Notes under the pieces: generated by a model
The model's database searches: none
Told to the model about the DNA's origin: nothing
The model's input: only the letters and a program-made list of their open reading frames with translations
Shown here: positions 63,542-64,000 of the stretch, piece after piece
Position numbering within the stretch: position 1 is the stretch's first letter
How the letters are laid out: the number at the start of each line of letters is the position of its first letter
Origin: Halalkalibacter nanhaiisediminis
Lineage (GTDB): Bacteria; Bacillota; Bacilli; Bacillales; Bacillaceae_D
Direction of reading: 5' to 3'
Length of the DNA stretch: 64,000 bases
Assembly (NCBI RefSeq): GCF_007830185.1
Contig: NZ_VLKZ01000001.1
Coordinates: forward strand, 62,001 to 126,000
Program-made: the position numbers and the translations under genes

Positions 63542-64000
63542 ATGAAAAAAGCAGTTGTATTAGCAGAGAAGCCCTCTGTCGCTCGAGATATTGCAAGAGT
63601 ATTGAACTGTCAACGTAAAGGGAACGGATTTTTTGAAGGGGATCAATATATCGTCACGTGGGCACTAGGACATCTGGTGACATTAGCTGAACCAGAAAGC
63701 TATAGCGATACGTATAAGACTTGGAAGCTTGAAGATTTACCGATGCTACCAAATCGCTTACAGCTTGTTGTGATGAAGCAAACGAGTAAGCAGTTTCATG
63801 CTGTAAAAGCGCAGCTTTTGCGTAAAGATGTGCATGAAATCATTATTGCGACTGATGCAGGACGGGAAGGAGAATTAGTCGCACGATGGATTCTTGAGAA
63901 AGCTCATGTTCAGAAACCGTTAAAACGTTTATGGATTTCATCGGTAACCGATCGTGCTATTAAGCAAGGCTTCAATCAATTGCAGGATGCAAAAAAATAT
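63542..64000 (+). CDS. topB: DNA topoisomerase III, N-terminal part (cut by window end)
   Basis: The ATG at 63542 opens [20 protein letters not shown], the Toprim start of TopB with the conserved Glu, followed by [29 protein letters not shown] holds the acidic metal-binding pair and [14 protein letters not shown] follows. 153 codons are present in an unbroken frame; the catalytic Tyr lies beyond the window. Type IA topoisomerases of this kind decatenate replication intermediates. Confidence 0.96.
   Translation, partial: MKKAVVLAEKPSVARDIARVLNCQRKGNGFFEGDQYIVTWALGHLVTLAEPESYSDTYKTWKLEDLPMLPNRLQLVVMKQTSKQFHAVKAQLLRKDVHEIIIATDAGREGELVARWILEKAHVQKPLKRLWISSVTDRAIKQGFNQLQDAKKY

Overview
The window is low-G+C Gram-positive DNA from a spore-forming, motile member of the Bacillaceae. 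Evidence: AGGAGG-type ribosome binding sites, TTG/GTG starts, a perfect CIRCE operator, a GlnR/TnrA-type box, a ykkC (guanidine-I) riboswitch, a parS-like site, YtvI-, YpiB- and YdzA-like genes, LytST and SigL-type (-24/-12) promoters. An alkaliphile-related Bacillus is my guess, not something the sequence proves. No tRNA, rRNA or CRISPR array was seen.

Layout. 1-2.7 kb: accessory DNA, with the 3' end of a large serine recombinase, a frameshifted small gene, two mini-proteins, a hypothetical protein and a PIN-like nuclease. 2.7-7.2 kb: decayed intergenic DNA, a broken staygreen-family gene, an HrtBA-like ABC exporter, RluF and several hairpin repeats. 7.2-18.7 kb: mqo, selO, a LytS/LytT two-component pair with a CstA-type pyruvate/peptide permease and an unlisted 49-residue coupled protein, CIRCE-htpG, and an RlmN/Cfr-family methylase. 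19-24.6 kb: a three-subunit molybdenum hydroxylase, then a lactate-permease-family carrier with a well-formed promoter and palindromic operators.

24.8-36.2 kb is the most striking part. Two catabolic modules are each driven by a clear sigma-54 promoter with paired palindromic upstream sites, and each lies beside its own PAS-AAA+-HTH activator. Module 1 is Fe-alcohol dehydrogenase, permease and succinate-semialdehyde-type dehydrogenase. Module 2 is aldehyde dehydrogenase, metallo-beta-lactamase-fold lactonase and Fe-alcohol dehydrogenase. Module 2 has the same enzyme set as the gamma-butyrolactone (blcABC/attKLM) pathway of Agrobacterium.

36-47 kb: two chemoreceptors, an orphan paeninodin-type lasso-peptide precursor with no lasso enzymes nearby, a GNAT, a TetR regulator and CDF transporter sharing a 17-bp operator, hisJ, an aldose-epimerase-like gene, and an IS200/IS605-type remnant that lacks transposase but keeps both ends. 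47-54.3 kb: DedA, a zinc/manganese-type binding lipoprotein, and a complete urease operon ureABCEFGD behind a GlnR/TnrA-type box. 54.3-64 kb: a response-regulator stub fused ahead of a 3-methyladenine DNA glycosylase, housekeeping and membrane genes, a GGDEF-EAL protein with a degenerate GGDEF, a dispersed repeat, an RlmI-type methylase, the guanidine riboswitch with its SMR pair, and the start of topB.
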